This document shows positions 1 to 8,385 of a stretch of 64,000 bases of DNA, piece by piece (positions within the stretch are counted from its first letter, which is position 1; each line of letters opens with the position of its first letter). The stretch spans positions 1 to 64,000 of the forward strand of contig NZ_JAGGOI010000020.1 in NCBI RefSeq assembly GCF_018614585.1, written 5' to 3'. A program made the translations under genes and the position numbers. The notes beneath the pieces were generated by a model. The model made no database searches. It had not been told where the DNA came from and saw only the letters and a list, made by a program, of their open reading frames with translations. The DNA comes from Streptomyces sp. ISL-1 (GTDB taxonomy: Bacteria > Actinomycetota > Actinomycetes > Streptomycetales > Streptomycetaceae).

Positions 1-57
1 TCGGTGCCAGCGGGGCGCACATGCGCACCGGTGTCCGGGGTTCTCTGTGGTCGGCGT

Positions 58-367
58 TCATCCGGTCGCCACCTGTACGCCGTGGATGCGGTGCGCTCCG
101 ATGTCGATGCCCCACGTCGCCAGGTACAGGGAGCGGCGGCGCTCGCGTTGTCGGCGGCGTTCCAGGTGTGCTTCGGCGTTGCCGAGGAGGTAGGGGCGTA
201 CGAGGGCCGATGCGGAGCCGTCAAGTAGGGCTTTGGAACCGTGGAGTTGAGGTGTGGGTCGGCGCTGACGGTCGCGGGTGTGCGTCCGTGGCGCGATGGC
301 GGCCCCGAGACGTTGGCCCGCAGATGGTGAGAGCCCCTTTGAGGAGCCGGACGATAAAGTCGGGCAT
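58..367 (-). pseudogene. Frameshifted small conserved Streptomyces protein
   Basis: Read on the minus strand, an ATG at 367 with a GGAG box upstream opens MPDFIVRLLKGAL and runs 48 codons to a TGA near 225. The typical C-terminal part (SALVRPYLL, then an Arg/Glu-rich helix, then YLATWGIDIG and RIHGVQVA) follows in a different frame to a stop at 58. Small Streptomyces proteins that pair such an N-terminus with a C-terminal LVRPYL...GIDV...RIHGVEV block are familiar to me as one continuous chain. I therefore infer a single-base frameshift near 225-240. Function of the family is unknown. An alternative is a real in-frame protein starting at 441, but that N-terminus is unlike a coding sequence. 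Confidence 0.5.
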
Positions 368-508
368 GTCGACGCTCCTTCGTAGCGTTCGGCCATGCCC
401 CCGGACCGTTCCAGCGGTCGCGGGGGTTCTTTGATACTCACCGTAATCCGACCTGTAAGTACCTGTCTATAGCTAGCTGGAGAATGGCACTTCTATGCCT
501 AGCTCGCA

Positions 509-757
509 ATGTCTGAGTACAGTTCGGCCGTGTTCGAATTTGACCCCACAAGGCCCAAGTGGCAGCAGATTGCCGAGGTGCTCCGACGGCGGATCTCCTC
601 CGGTGAGTACCCCGTGCGCGGACTGATCTCCGAGGTGAAGTTGGAGCAGGAGTTCGGCGTATCTCGCGTCACCGTACGGAAGGCGACCGCCGCTCTGCGG
701 GAAGAAGGCCTGATCACCACGACCGCCGGCATGGGCTCATTCGTCACCGACAGGTGA
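509..757 (+). CDS. GntR-type winged-helix mini-regulator
   Basis: This 82-residue protein is essentially only a GntR-family winged-helix DNA-binding domain. Residues 15-35 (PKWQQIAEVLRRRISSGEYP) form the first helix, residues 40-65 contain the recognition helix (EQEFGVSRVTVRKATAALRE), and the wing ends in GMGSFVTDR. No ligand-binding domain follows, unlike ordinary GntR regulators of about 240 residues. Short proteins of this type are known from actinobacterial accessory regions. The ATG at 509 follows a stretch with two related AT-rich words (TATAGCTAGC near 470 and TATGCCTAGC near 493), which could be an autoregulatory operator. Targets are unknown; the divergent 58-367 gene and the toxin-antitoxin pair downstream are the nearest candidates. 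Confidence 0.75.
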   Translation: MSEYSSAVFEFDPTRPKWQQIAEVLRRRISSGEYPVRGLISEVKLEQEFGVSRVTVRKATAALREEGLITTTAGMGSFVTDR

Positions 758-810
758 CCATTGCAATGCCCTGACTGGGGTTTCGCGGTTCGCCGCCCAG
801 GGTGTCTACG

Positions 811-831
811 TCTACGTATACTCGGGGCATG
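811..831 (+). promoter_or_regulatory. Probable leaderless promoter/operator of toxin-antitoxin pair
   Basis: A TATACT -10 hexamer lies at 817-822 and the antitoxin ATG starts at 829, so transcription would begin at or next to the start codon and the mRNA would be leaderless. The -10 element sits inside repeated words GTCTAC, GTCTAC, GTATAC (804-821), the kind of tandem site ribbon-helix-helix antitoxins bind to repress themselves. No clear -35 is visible. The operator reading is inference. Confidence 0.45.
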
Positions 832-1113
832 TCCGATGCCATGATCCGGGTCCCCGCCGAGGTGCGTGACCGCCTCGCTGTCGTTGCCGCATCTCGCAAC
901 ATCTCCGTGCGTGCTCTGATGCAGGAGGTCACCGAGCGGATGCTCACCGCGGAAGAGCGTCAGGAGCGTGCCGATCGGTGTCGCGACTATTTCGCCGAGC
1001 ACTTCGGCGTCGAGGTCACTGATGAGGACAGCACTGCGATGGGCCGTAAGGTGCGGGAGTTCTTCGATCAGCGCCAGGCGGCTCTCAAGTTCGGGAAGGA
1101 CGCTGCGGCGTGA
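829..1113 (+). CDS. Ribbon-helix-helix-type antitoxin
   Basis: The 94-residue product starts MSDAMIRVPAEVRDRLAVVAASRNISVRALMQEV, matching the beta strand plus two helices of ribbon-helix-helix (CopG/Arc-like) DNA-binding antitoxins. A charged helical tail (TAEERQERADRCRDYFAEHFG) would wrap the toxin. The stop overlaps the start of the downstream toxin-like gene (GTGATG at 1110-1115), implying translational coupling as in VapBC modules. I chose ATG 829 because it begins the conserved domain and sits just after a TATACT -10; an upstream start at 802 is in frame but would place the promoter inside the gene. The expected role is to neutralise the 1110-1502 product and repress the operon. Confidence 0.7.
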   Translation: MSDAMIRVPAEVRDRLAVVAASRNISVRALMQEVTERMLTAEERQERADRCRDYFAEHFGVEVTDEDSTAMGRKVREFFDQRQAALKFGKDAAA

Positions 1114-1502
1114 TGGGAGAGGAGCATCTTGTCCTCGACAGTCCCACGCTGCTGGCGCTTCGCGGAAACAAGCAGGTGTCCGGCCTCATCCACTATGCGC
1201 ACACCGACGAGTTCCTGAGACTGTGGGTCCCCGTGCTGGCCATGGTGGACGCGGACACTGACTTCGAGGGCATCGCCGAGCACGTAGGGCAGATGGAAGC
1301 GCTCGGCACGGTGCCGCTTGACTACGCCGACGCCGTCGATGCCCTGCGGCTGCGGCATTCAGGTTTGCGGTTGGGGTGCGCGGCGGCCGTCGTCGCGGTG
1401 CGCAGCATCGCCGCCGGGCATGCGCCGGGCGCCGTGATTGCGACGGTGGAGCCCCAGCACTACGACGGGTTTGGCGTCGCAGTCATGGACTTGAACCGCT
1501 GA
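1110..1502 (+). CDS. PIN-like toxin of TA pair
   Basis: The 130-residue product (GTG 1110; ATG 1113 is also possible) begins EEHLVLDSPTLLALRGN, resembling the first acidic strand of PIN-domain ribonucleases (LDxSxLLAL). Further acidic residues occur in MVDADTDFEG and PLDYADAVDALRL, and the C-terminal strand ends EPQHYDGFGVAVMDLNR. Together with an overlapping upstream antitoxin this fits a VapC-like RNase toxin. The match is to general layout: I cannot confirm all four PIN acidic residues by eye, so the fold is probable and activity uncertain. Length is typical of VapC (about 130 residues). Confidence 0.6.
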   Translation: MMGEEHLVLDSPTLLALRGNKQVSGLIHYAHTDEFLRLWVPVLAMVDADTDFEGIAEHVGQMEALGTVPLDYADAVDALRLRHSGLRLGCAAAVVAVRSIAAGHAPGAVIATVEPQHYDGFGVAVMDLNR

Positions 1503-1609
1503 GTTGTCGAGCGGCCCACCTGCAGGGCCAAGTCAGAAGGCCCGCTCGACACTGCCGAACTGGGCCCCGGCCTGAATCCGGACGCGGCGCCCAGCCCGTG
1601 CCTACAGCA

Positions 1610-2512
1610 TCAGCTCGTGGTCCCCGCGAAGAGGTCCTCCGCCGTGGTGGCTGTGAGGGCGCGGTCGAACCAGGTGTCGAGGGTGTCGATGTCGGTGCAG
1701 GAGGTGACCCGGTCGCGAACGGTGTCGGGGGTCTCGATACCCCGCCGTTCGAGGATCCGCAGGATGTCTTCTGCGCGGCCTTGGATGCGGCCTTCTTCGC
1801 GGCCCAGGACGCGGCCTTCTGCGCGCAGGCGCTCGGAGGTTTCGGAGCGGAAGAAGGCGAGGTCTACGGTCATCAGATGCCTCCAGGTCTTTGCGGCCGG
1901 GGCGGAGCCCAGGCCGAGTTCGGTGAGTTCGGCGAAGAACTCCGCGGTCTCCTCGTCGACGGTTCGCAGGGCAGCGGCGTGGATCCTCAGTATGGCATCG
2001 GCGTTCGCGTCCCTACCATGCGTGATCGCGGACAGGGTCGCGAGTGCGATGTCCTTGGCCGCGGTGCGCGCATCGGTCAAGACAGGCACGTTGTGGGGAC
2101 CCAGTACGAGAGGGCGGATGGTGAGCATGGGCCAGTAGTCGGGGCCGAAGACGAACGGGCCTGAGGCCCAGGTGGCGGTGCCCCTGTCCTGGCAGGTGAC
2201 GAGCAGGACGGCGGGGAGACGGTACTTCGTGTGCAGATAGGCGAGATAGTAGGCCCAGCTCGCGGGCTTGTCCGGGTCCTTCCTGCCCTGGGCCTCCACG
2301 GCCAGGAGATAGCTTCCGTCCATGACGGTGTCGATCCTGAGCAGGGTGTCGACCCGGCGTTCCAGCGGCTTGATCTCGGTGAGGTCGGTGGGCATGAGCG
2401 ACACCGTGTCGGGATCTGCGAGGGGCAGGTCCAGGGTCCGGAAGGTGCGGCTGAAGACGCCGGGATCCTTCTGGAAGATCCGGTGCATCGCCTCGTGGGA
2501 TGAGCTGACCAT
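1610..2512 (-). CDS. PD-(D/E)XK nuclease-family protein (Rpn/transposase-like)
   Basis: Starting at ATG 2512 (MVSSSHEAMHRIFQ) the product is about 300 residues. The segment RRVDTLLRIDTVMDGSYLLAVEAQGRKDP carries the acidic residue, the E-x-Q pair and basic residue typical of the PD-(D/E)XK endonuclease-like fold found in Rpn/YhgA-type proteins. A repetitive charged stretch, GRVLGREEGRIQGRAEDILRIL, near residue 240 is also characteristic, as is the C-terminal DIDTLDTWFDRAL. Many copies of this family occur in Streptomyces genomes, often near mobile or accessory genes. In-frame codons extend upstream to 2584, but the alternative N-terminus is not conserved in character. The biological role is unknown; no target sites or inverted repeats flank it. 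Confidence 0.7.
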   Translation of the reverse strand: MVSSSHEAMHRIFQKDPGVFSRTFRTLDLPLADPDTVSLMPTDLTEIKPLERRVDTLLRIDTVMDGSYLLAVEAQGRKDPDKPASWAYYLAYLHTKYRLPAVLLVTCQDRGTATWASGPFVFGPDYWPMLTIRPLVLGPHNVPVLTDARTAAKDIALATLSAITHGRDANADAILRIHAAALRTVDEETAEFFAELTELGLGSAPAAKTWRHLMTVDLAFFRSETSERLRAEGRVLGREEGRIQGRAEDILRILERRGIETPDTVRDRVTSCTDIDTLDTWFDRALTATTAEDLFAGTTS

Positions 2513-2584
2513 GTGGCGGACGGTAGTGATGCTGCGGCAAGGCGGTCCGGCATATGCCGATGTCTCACTCGTAGGAGTGGTCAC

Positions 2585-2831
2585 CGGGCCTGAACTTGGC
2601 TTCCTTGTGGACGTGTTGAGTCAGCGGGCGGTTGCTGGGGGCAGGTTGCGGTGAGTCCCGCGTGGCCGAATCTGTGAGGTTCGCGATCTGAAGCGTTCCT
2701 TGAGGGGCCTATGTGGTGCTGATACGGTTCGATGACTTGTCGTATGTCGTGAGTCTGGTCAACTCGCCAGCGCGCAATGAAGCGTTGGCAGATCGGCCGA
2801 TTTGTCTTTGGTGGTAACGGGGAGCGGTGGC
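2585..2831. other. Intergenic region between Rpn-like gene and Tad locus
   Basis: About 250 bases between divergent genes. No convincing small gene is visible. It should contain the promoters for both the 1610-2512 gene and the Tad-type operon. AT-richer sequence around 2795-2815 (TTTGTCTTTGG) lies just ahead of the SAF gene, but I cannot define -35/-10 boxes with confidence. Confidence 0.3.
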
Positions 2832-3548
2832 GTGAAGGTTCAAGAGCGCACGGGGGCGGGGAACCACAGGAGTTCCGTGCCCACTCAGTCGGCCGGCGAG
2901 CGACTTCCCTCGCCGCCCCGTGAGCGCAAACCCGCACTGGCCGCACTCGCCGTACTGCTCATCCTGGTCGGGGCGCTCGGGGCGACCGTGCTGGTGCTGC
3001 GCGCCGGTGAGCGGATCGAGGTCGTGAGGATTACGGAGGACATCCCGGCCGGGAAGTCGGTGAGTGACTCCACCATGACCTCTGTGATGGTTGCGGACGA
3101 CCCGAGCATCGCTTACGTCCCGTGGGAGCAGAAGGAGGGGCTGAAGAAGCTCCAGGCCAAGAACACCCTGGTCGCGGGCACCATCGCGATTGGGCAGATG
3201 TTCTCGGACAAGGCAGGGCTGCCGGAGGGCAAGGCTTTCGTGGGACTTTCCCTCAAGGAAGGCCAGTATCCGGCAGGGCTCAAGATCGGTGACAGCGTCG
3301 CTGCTTACCGCGTCGGTGACGATGCAGGCAAGAGCAACCAGCCCGGCTCCTCCGGGAGTTCCGGCGGCAATGCGCTGATCGTGCAGAGCGCCAAGGTCAA
3401 TGACATCGTCAGGGCCACGGGCGACACGATCAGCAGTGGCAACCTGCCCGTCACCGTGATGGTCAGCAGCTCCGAGGTCGCGACGCTCACTCAGGCCGCC
3501 TCCGCCGGGCAGGTCGCGCTCGTGCTGGTCCCCTCGAGCAGCAGCTGA
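2832..3548 (+). CDS. SAF-domain protein (RcpC/CpaB-like) of Tad locus
   Basis: The 238-residue product has a basic N-terminus, one membrane segment (ALAVLLILVGALGATVLVLRAG, about residues 38-59), then a SAF domain beginning RITEDIPAGKSVSDSTM. Gly/Ser-rich loops follow (SNQPGSSGSSGGN). In Tad systems the CpaB/RcpC protein is a SAF-domain periplasmic factor linked to the pilus channel; Gram-positive loci retain a shorter relative. I prefer GTG 2832 because it begins a typical hydrophilic N-terminus (VKVQERTGAG); the upstream in-frame start at 2802 lacks support. It is the first gene of the block and lies 28 bases before the ParA-like ATPase gene. Confidence 0.7.
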   Translation: MKVQERTGAGNHRSSVPTQSAGERLPSPPRERKPALAALAVLLILVGALGATVLVLRAGERIEVVRITEDIPAGKSVSDSTMTSVMVADDPSIAYVPWEQKEGLKKLQAKNTLVAGTIAIGQMFSDKAGLPEGKAFVGLSLKEGQYPAGLKIGDSVAAYRVGDDAGKSNQPGSSGSSGGNALIVQSAKVNDIVRATGDTISSGNLPVTVMVSSSEVATLTQAASAGQVALVLVPSSSS

Positions 3549-3576
3549 TTCACGAGCGCACAGGAAAGCAGAAGAC

Positions 3577-4404
3577 ATGGCGCTCATTGCTCTCGCCGCC
3601 GACAAGGGTTCACCGGGTGTCACGACGGCCGCTGTCGCTCTCGCGGCCGTGTGGCCGCGGCGTGCGCTGCTTGCCGAGGCCGACCCTGCCGGCGGAGACC
3701 TCGTCTACCGCAGCTCGGCCGCACATGGCGGCCCGCTGAACCCCAATACCGGAATGCTGTCGATCGCCGCGACCGCGCGGCGTGGCCTGGCTCCCGATCA
3801 ACTCTGGGACCACTCCCAGACGTTGTCCGGCGGGCTCGATGTTCTTGTCGGTCTCGGCTCGGCCGAGCAGGCCGCGGGCCTTGTCGGCCAATGGCCTCTC
3901 CTCGGCCGCGCATTCTCCGCGCTCGCGGAGTCTCCACACGCCCCAGCCGATGTAATCGCCGACTGTGGCCGCATCAGCGGCGAGACCCCCGCTGTCGAGC
4001 TGTTTTCGCACGCGAGCCTGTTGTTGCTGATCGCGCGTACGGAACCGGAGAGCATCGCCCGGGTAAGGGACCGGGCCATCGCTCTGTCCGCCAGACTCCA
4101 CGGCCAGAACCGTGGCGCCGCCCAGCTCGCCACCCCGCTCATCGGTGTCCTGCTGGTTGCCGAACCCGGAGACTCGGCCAAGGTCGCCAACCAGGTCAAC
4201 AGCATGCTGATCGGCGCGCAGGCCGGCGCGCGGGTGCTGGGGACGCTGGCCCACGACCCCGCGGGCGCCGAGCAGTTGGCCGGTCGCAGGCGCGGCCGGC
4301 TGGACAAGTCCTTGCTGATCCGGTCGGCCCGCAAGATCTCCGCTGATCTGTATCAGCAGTACGGGGCCGCCTGGGCGGCTCCCGTCACGGGTGCGAGTCG
4401 ATGA
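3577..4404 (+). CDS. ParA/TadZ-like ATPase
   Basis: The 275-residue protein starts MALIALAADKGSPGVTTAAVALAAVWPRRALLAEADPAGGDL, a deviant Walker A (KGSPGVTT in place of KGGxGKT/S) followed by the conserved EADPAGGD strand of the MinD/ParA superfamily. TadZ proteins place Tad secretion machines in the cell and often have atypical Walker A motifs. The missing signature lysine suggests weak or no ATP hydrolysis; this is inference. It precedes the CpaF ATPase gene with a 4-base ATGA overlap, so they should be translationally coupled. Confidence 0.75.
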   Translation: MALIALAADKGSPGVTTAAVALAAVWPRRALLAEADPAGGDLVYRSSAAHGGPLNPNTGMLSIAATARRGLAPDQLWDHSQTLSGGLDVLVGLGSAEQAAGLVGQWPLLGRAFSALAESPHAPADVIADCGRISGETPAVELFSHASLLLLIARTEPESIARVRDRAIALSARLHGQNRGAAQLATPLIGVLLVAEPGDSAKVANQVNSMLIGAQAGARVLGTLAHDPAGAEQLAGRRRGRLDKSLLIRSARKISADLYQQYGAAWAAPVTGASR

Positions 4405-5708
4405 GCGCAGTCGACCATCAGCTCGTCAAACGGTTCAGGCAGGACGCGGGCGACCGTATCGCCGAACAGCGGCGGCTGGACCAGGTGTCCGGGGTCGCCG
4501 CCATGTCCAGCGAGGACGAGCGGCAGTACGCGAGGGCCGTCATCGCCCAGATTCTGGAGGAGTACGCACGCCTCGAGATCAACGCCGGCCGCACTCCGCT
4601 CGATGCCGAGACCGAGGAGCAGTTCGCGGCCGCCGTGCACGCCGCGCTCTTCGGCGTGGGCCGACTGCAGCCGCTGCTCGACGACCCCGAGGTCGAGAAC
4701 ATCGACATCAATGGCTGCGACCAGGTCTTCGTGGGGTACGCGGACGGGAGCGAGGTCCGCAGCGAGCCGGTGGCCGAGACCGACGAGGAGCTCATCGAGC
4801 TCATTCAGGTTCTCGGTGCGTACTCCGGACTGTCTTCCAGGCCCTTCGACTCCGCCAATCCGCAACTTGATCTGCGGCTGCCGGACGGCTCACGACTGTC
4901 CGCGGTCATGGATGTGACCCGACGGCCCGCTCTGTCCATCCGGCGTGCCCGCATGGGCAAGGTATTCATGTCGGACATGGTGGGGAACGGCACCCTCACC
5001 CCGGAATTGGGTCACTTTCTGGCATGCGCGGTTCGGGCCCGTAAGAACATCATGATCGCCGGTGCGACCAACGCGGGGAAGACCACCCTGCTGCGAGCGC
5101 TGGCCAACGAAATCCCGCCGCAGGAGCGGTTGATCACGGTCGAGCGCGCGCTTGAGCTCGGGCTCGACCAGTTCCCCGAACTACATCCCAACGTTGTGGC
5201 ATTCGAGGAGCGGCTGCCCAACTCCGAAGGGCAGGGCACCATCGCGATGTCCGAGCTGGTGCGCCGTTCGCTCCGTATGAACCCCTCCCGGGTCATCGTC
5301 GGTGAGGTGCTCGGCGACGAGATCGTCACGATGCTCAATGCCATGTCGCAGGGCAACGACGGTTCGCTTTCCACAATCCACGCCAACAGCTCCAGTGAGG
5401 TCTTCAACCGTATTTCCACGTACGCACTGCAGGCCTCAGAGCGGCTGCCCATCGAAGCGAGTCAGATGCTGGTGGCGGGTGCCATCAACTTTGTGGTCTT
5501 CGTCGAACGCCGCAACAACTACGAGAACGGCGGCAAATTGAGCCGTACTGTCACCTCCGTACGCGAAGTCAACGGCATTGACGGCCGGGTGCTCTCCAGT
5601 GAGGTGTTCGCGGAAACCCCGGACGGCCGGGTCGTCCCGCACGCCCCTATCTCCTGCATTGAGGAGCTGGCCTCCTACGGCTACCGCCCCACCGGGGCCT
5701 GGGGGTGA
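4401..5708 (+). CDS. tadA: CpaF/TadA-family secretion ATPase
   Basis: At 435 residues this is the hexameric motor of a Tad/Flp pilus or related secretion machine. Visible motifs are Walker A GATNAGKTTLL at about residues 219-229, the Asp-box region RSLRMNPSRVIVGEVLGDE, and the His-box SQGNDGSLSTIHANSS. The N-terminal part (MSAVDHQLVKRFRQDAG ... LLDDPEVENIDINGCDQVFV) matches the usual CpaF N-terminal domain. It follows the TadZ-like gene with an ATGA overlap and precedes tadB and tadC, the standard order. Confidence 0.93.
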   Translation: MSAVDHQLVKRFRQDAGDRIAEQRRLDQVSGVAAMSSEDERQYARAVIAQILEEYARLEINAGRTPLDAETEEQFAAAVHAALFGVGRLQPLLDDPEVENIDINGCDQVFVGYADGSEVRSEPVAETDEELIELIQVLGAYSGLSSRPFDSANPQLDLRLPDGSRLSAVMDVTRRPALSIRRARMGKVFMSDMVGNGTLTPELGHFLACAVRARKNIMIAGATNAGKTTLLRALANEIPPQERLITVERALELGLDQFPELHPNVVAFEERLPNSEGQGTIAMSELVRRSLRMNPSRVIVGEVLGDEIVTMLNAMSQGNDGSLSTIHANSSSEVFNRISTYALQASERLPIEASQMLVAGAINFVVFVERRNNYENGGKLSRTVTSVREVNGIDGRVLSSEVFAETPDGRVVPHAPISCIEELASYGYRPTGAWG

Positions 5709-5718
5709 GCGGAGCGAT

Positions 5719-6669
5719 ATGAACGGCATCTCCTCGATGGGCGGCCTCTTCTCGCTGCCGGTGCTGTACGCGCTGCTGTGCGGCGTCGTCGTCGGCGGCG
5801 GGATCGCGCTGCTCACGCTCGCCATCCGCGGCATACCCGCCAAACCGGCCCACGAAAAGGTCAAGTCGAGCGAACGCCTGGGGGAACTGGCGAAGTTCGC
5901 AGGACGCCGTGGCTCGCTCGCGATCGGTGTCGGTCTGGCCGTACTGCTGCTGACCCGCTGGGCTGTGGCAGGCATTGCGGCCGGTGTCCTCGTCTTCTTC
6001 TGGGACCGGCTGTTCGGCGGCGCCGCGGAGGAGCGCGGCGCGATGCGCCGGGTCGAGGCTCTGGCGGCCTGGACCGAGTCGCTGCGCGACACCATCGCTG
6101 GTGCGGTCGGCCTCGAACAGGCCATCCCCGCCTCGGCACGTGCCGCGGCGCCCGCGCTGCGGCCCCACCTCGACGCGCTTGTGGACCGGCTGCGTGCCCG
6201 TACTCCGCTGCCCGAGGCGCTTCAGCTGCTCGCAGACGAGATCGACGATGCATCTGCCGACATCATCGTCGCCGCCCTGATCCTCAATGCGCGACTGCGC
6301 GGTCCGGGCTTGAGGCAAGTGCTCGGTGCCCTGGCGAAGTCCGCCCGCGAGGAGGTCGACATGCGCCAGCGCGTCATGGCTCAGCGGTCCAGTACCCGGC
6401 GCAGCGTTCAGATCGTCGTCGGCGTCAGCGTCGCCTTCGTCCTCGGACTCGCGGTCTTCAACCGGGAGTTCGTCTCTCCTTACAGCTCACCGATCGGACA
6501 ACTCGTACTGGCCTGTGTCTGCGGGCTGTTCGCGCTGGGCTTCTGGTGGCTGCGAAAGCTCTCCACCATCGAGACCCCCGAACGCTTTCTGGTCCGTGAC
6601 GACGTCGCGGTCCGGTTCGTACGCCCGCAACCGTCGCAGACCGAACGCGAGGAGGTCGCGCCCCGATGA
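5719..6669 (+). CDS. tadB: TadB-like inner-membrane platform protein
   Basis: The 316-residue protein has membrane segments near residues 10-32 (LPVLYALLCGVVVGGGIALLTL), about 70-95 (AIGVGLAVLLLTRWAVAGIAAG), and two near the C-terminus (IVVGVSVAFVLGLAVF and LVLACVCGLFALGFWWL), with a cytoplasmic helical GspF/T2SF domain between (ALAAWTESLRDTIAGAVGLEQAI). This is the TadB arrangement. ATG 5719 was chosen because it begins the hydrophobic N-terminus 10 bases after the tadA stop; upstream in-frame codons overlap tadA. It ends with an ATGA overlap into tadC. Confidence 0.88.
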   Translation: MNGISSMGGLFSLPVLYALLCGVVVGGGIALLTLAIRGIPAKPAHEKVKSSERLGELAKFAGRRGSLAIGVGLAVLLLTRWAVAGIAAGVLVFFWDRLFGGAAEERGAMRRVEALAAWTESLRDTIAGAVGLEQAIPASARAAAPALRPHLDALVDRLRARTPLPEALQLLADEIDDASADIIVAALILNARLRGPGLRQVLGALAKSAREEVDMRQRVMAQRSSTRRSVQIVVGVSVAFVLGLAVFNREFVSPYSSPIGQLVLACVCGLFALGFWWLRKLSTIETPERFLVRDDVAVRFVRPQPSQTEREEVAPR

Positions 6670-7598
6670 GTCTCACCATGCCAGTAGTGATCGGGGCGCT
6701 TCTCGGTCTCGGTGTCTACGCCCTCGTTCGCGCGCTGATGCCCTCGAAGCGGGGCGCGGTCGCGACCGTTGCCCGCATCGACGCGATGCGGGCGCGCGGT
6801 GCGGCGTACGAGTCGGCCGGACGAGGTACGCAGCGGCAGGACACCGGGCGCTTGGTCTCGCTGCGCGCCCGGGTGGGTGCGCGCGTCGCCGAGCTCTATC
6901 TGCAGCAGGGCTGGGAGCAGCGTTCGCTCCGCGCCGATCTGGCGGTACTCGATCGCAGCTGGGAGAGGTTCCTGGCGACGAAGATTCTGCTGGCCGCGGC
7001 CGGCCTCTTCTTCGGTCCTTTCCTCTTTGCCATCGTCTGGACGATGGGCTTCGGCAGTGGGCCGGTGATCCCCATCTGGCTGGCGCTGGCCTGCGCCGTC
7101 CTGTTCTTCTTTCTGCCCGACCTCGAGGTGCGGCGAGACGCGGCGGACAAACGCCGAGACCTGCGCCGTGTCGTCGGGGCCTATCTCGACCTGGTCGCCA
7201 TGAACCTGGCGGGCGGCCGCGGTCTGCCCGAAGCTCTGATGGCCGCCGCCGAGGTGAGCGACGGCTGGGCGCTGCGCCGGATCCGCAACACCTTGGCGGA
7301 CGCCCGTATCACCGGCACCAGCCAGTGGCAGGCGCTCGGCCGACTCGGTGAAGAGCTGGGGGTCGAAGAACTGAAGGACCTGTCGGCTTCACTTGCACTC
7401 GTTGCGGATGATGGCGCGAAGGTACGTGAATCCCTGGCTTCGCGGTCCGAAACGATGCGGCACCGCGAGCTGGCCGAGATCGAGGGCAGCGCGGGCGAGA
7501 AGTCGCAGTCGATGCTCGTCGCGCAGCTGCTGCTCTGCGCCGGCTTCCTGGTCTTCCTGATCTTTCCGGCCGCGATTCGTGTCTTCCAAGTCGGCTGA
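6666..7598 (+). CDS. tadC: TadC-like inner-membrane platform protein
   Basis: The 310-residue partner of TadB has an N-terminal membrane segment (MPVVIGALLGLGVYALVRALM), a paired central segment (LLAAAGLFFGPFLFAIVWTMGFG and WLALACAVLFFFLPDLEV), a T2SF domain (LVAMNLAGGRGLPEALMAAAEV ... LKDLSASLALVADDGAKVRESL) and a C-terminal segment ending LLCAGFLVFLIFPAAIRVFQVG. Together TadB and TadC would form the base on which the TadA motor acts. Its start overlaps the tadB stop. Confidence 0.88.
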   Translation: MSLTMPVVIGALLGLGVYALVRALMPSKRGAVATVARIDAMRARGAAYESAGRGTQRQDTGRLVSLRARVGARVAELYLQQGWEQRSLRADLAVLDRSWERFLATKILLAAAGLFFGPFLFAIVWTMGFGSGPVIPIWLALACAVLFFFLPDLEVRRDAADKRRDLRRVVGAYLDLVAMNLAGGRGLPEALMAAAEVSDGWALRRIRNTLADARITGTSQWQALGRLGEELGVEELKDLSASLALVADDGAKVRESLASRSETMRHRELAEIEGSAGEKSQSMLVAQLLLCAGFLVFLIFPAAIRVFQVG

Positions 7599-7636
7599 TC
7601 TCCGTTACTTCCCCATATTTGAGAGGACCCCGCACC

Positions 7637-7882
7637 ATGAACGGAAACCGCTTCAGCCACCCGGCTGTCGACTTCCTGATCACCTTCCTGCAGGGCAGGA
7701 TGCAGCGCGCGCGTTCGGGCGAGCTGGACCGCGGTGCCTCGGCGGTCGAGTGGGTGATCATCTCGGCGGTTGTGGTCGCGATTGTCGGTGTGGTTGCAGC
7801 GATCATCAATCTCGCACTCAAGGATGGCGCCACGAAGGTCGGGGATTGCATCAAGGGCGCCGACGCGGGCAAGACCTGCTGA
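7637..7882 (+). CDS. Flp-type pilin-like small protein
   Basis: The 81-residue protein has a basic leader ending RARSGELDRG, then ASAVEWVIISAVVVAIVGVV, matching the prepilin rule of cleavage after Gly with Glu at mature position 5 and a hydrophobic stretch; Trp takes the place of the usual Tyr after Glu. The mature chain is about 45 residues and ends KVGDCIKGADAGKTC with two cysteines that could pair. This is the likely major Flp subunit. ATG 7637 was chosen over the TTG at 7619 because GAGAGGACC sits correctly upstream. No prepilin peptidase gene is visible in this window, so processing would depend on one elsewhere. Confidence 0.82.
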   Translation: MNGNRFSHPAVDFLITFLQGRMQRARSGELDRGASAVEWVIISAVVVAIVGVVAAIINLALKDGATKVGDCIKGADAGKTC

Positions 7883-7922
7883 GCCGCGGACAGTTGACGC
7901 TCATGCTGCCTCTGCCGACGCT

Positions 7923-8378
7923 GTGAATCGCTTCGCAGTCCGCTTGCGCATTGCCGTACGCCGTCGCGTGGAGGCCGCCTCCGCCCGCGGTGACTCAGGC
8001 ATGACCGCGATCGAGTTCGTCCTGCTGACACCTGTGCTCTTCTTCATGATCTTCGCGACGGTCCAGTTCGCGCTCTACTTCTTCGCGGACCACGTGGCGC
8101 AGGCCGCTGCCCAGGCGGGGGCGCGCAAGGCACGGGCCGAGGCAGACGAGAACCCGGGTGGCTGGCGTGGTGAGGCGCGTGACGTCGTTGACAGCTACAT
8201 CCGGCAGCTGGGGCCGCAACTGGTGCTCGAGCCCGATGTGGACACGCTCCAGCCGGAGCAGAACACGGTTGGCATCGAGATCACCGCGAAGGTGCCGATT
8301 GTCTTCCCGGGACTTGACCTGACGGTGCACGCGCAGTCGCAGGGGCCCGTCGAGCGGTTCGTACCGGAAGGGGGCTGA
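7923..8378 (+). CDS. TadE-like pseudopilin
   Basis: The 151-residue product has a basic leader, then ARGDSGMTAIEFVLLTPVLFFMIFATVQFAL, which matches the TadE pattern of Gly cleavage site, Glu at +5 and a membrane helix. The extracytoplasmic part contains DHVAQAAAQAGARKARAEAD, typical of TadE-like proteins. I chose GTG 7923 because it directly precedes the basic leader (VNRFAVRLRIAVRRRVEA); the ATG-like start far upstream lies inside the pilin gene. TadE-type minor pilins help assemble or secrete Flp subunits. Confidence 0.82.
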   Translation: MNRFAVRLRIAVRRRVEAASARGDSGMTAIEFVLLTPVLFFMIFATVQFALYFFADHVAQAAAQAGARKARAEADENPGGWRGEARDVVDSYIRQLGPQLVLEPDVDTLQPEQNTVGIEITAKVPIVFPGLDLTVHAQSQGPVERFVPEGG

Positions 8379-8385
8379 CGCGCCG

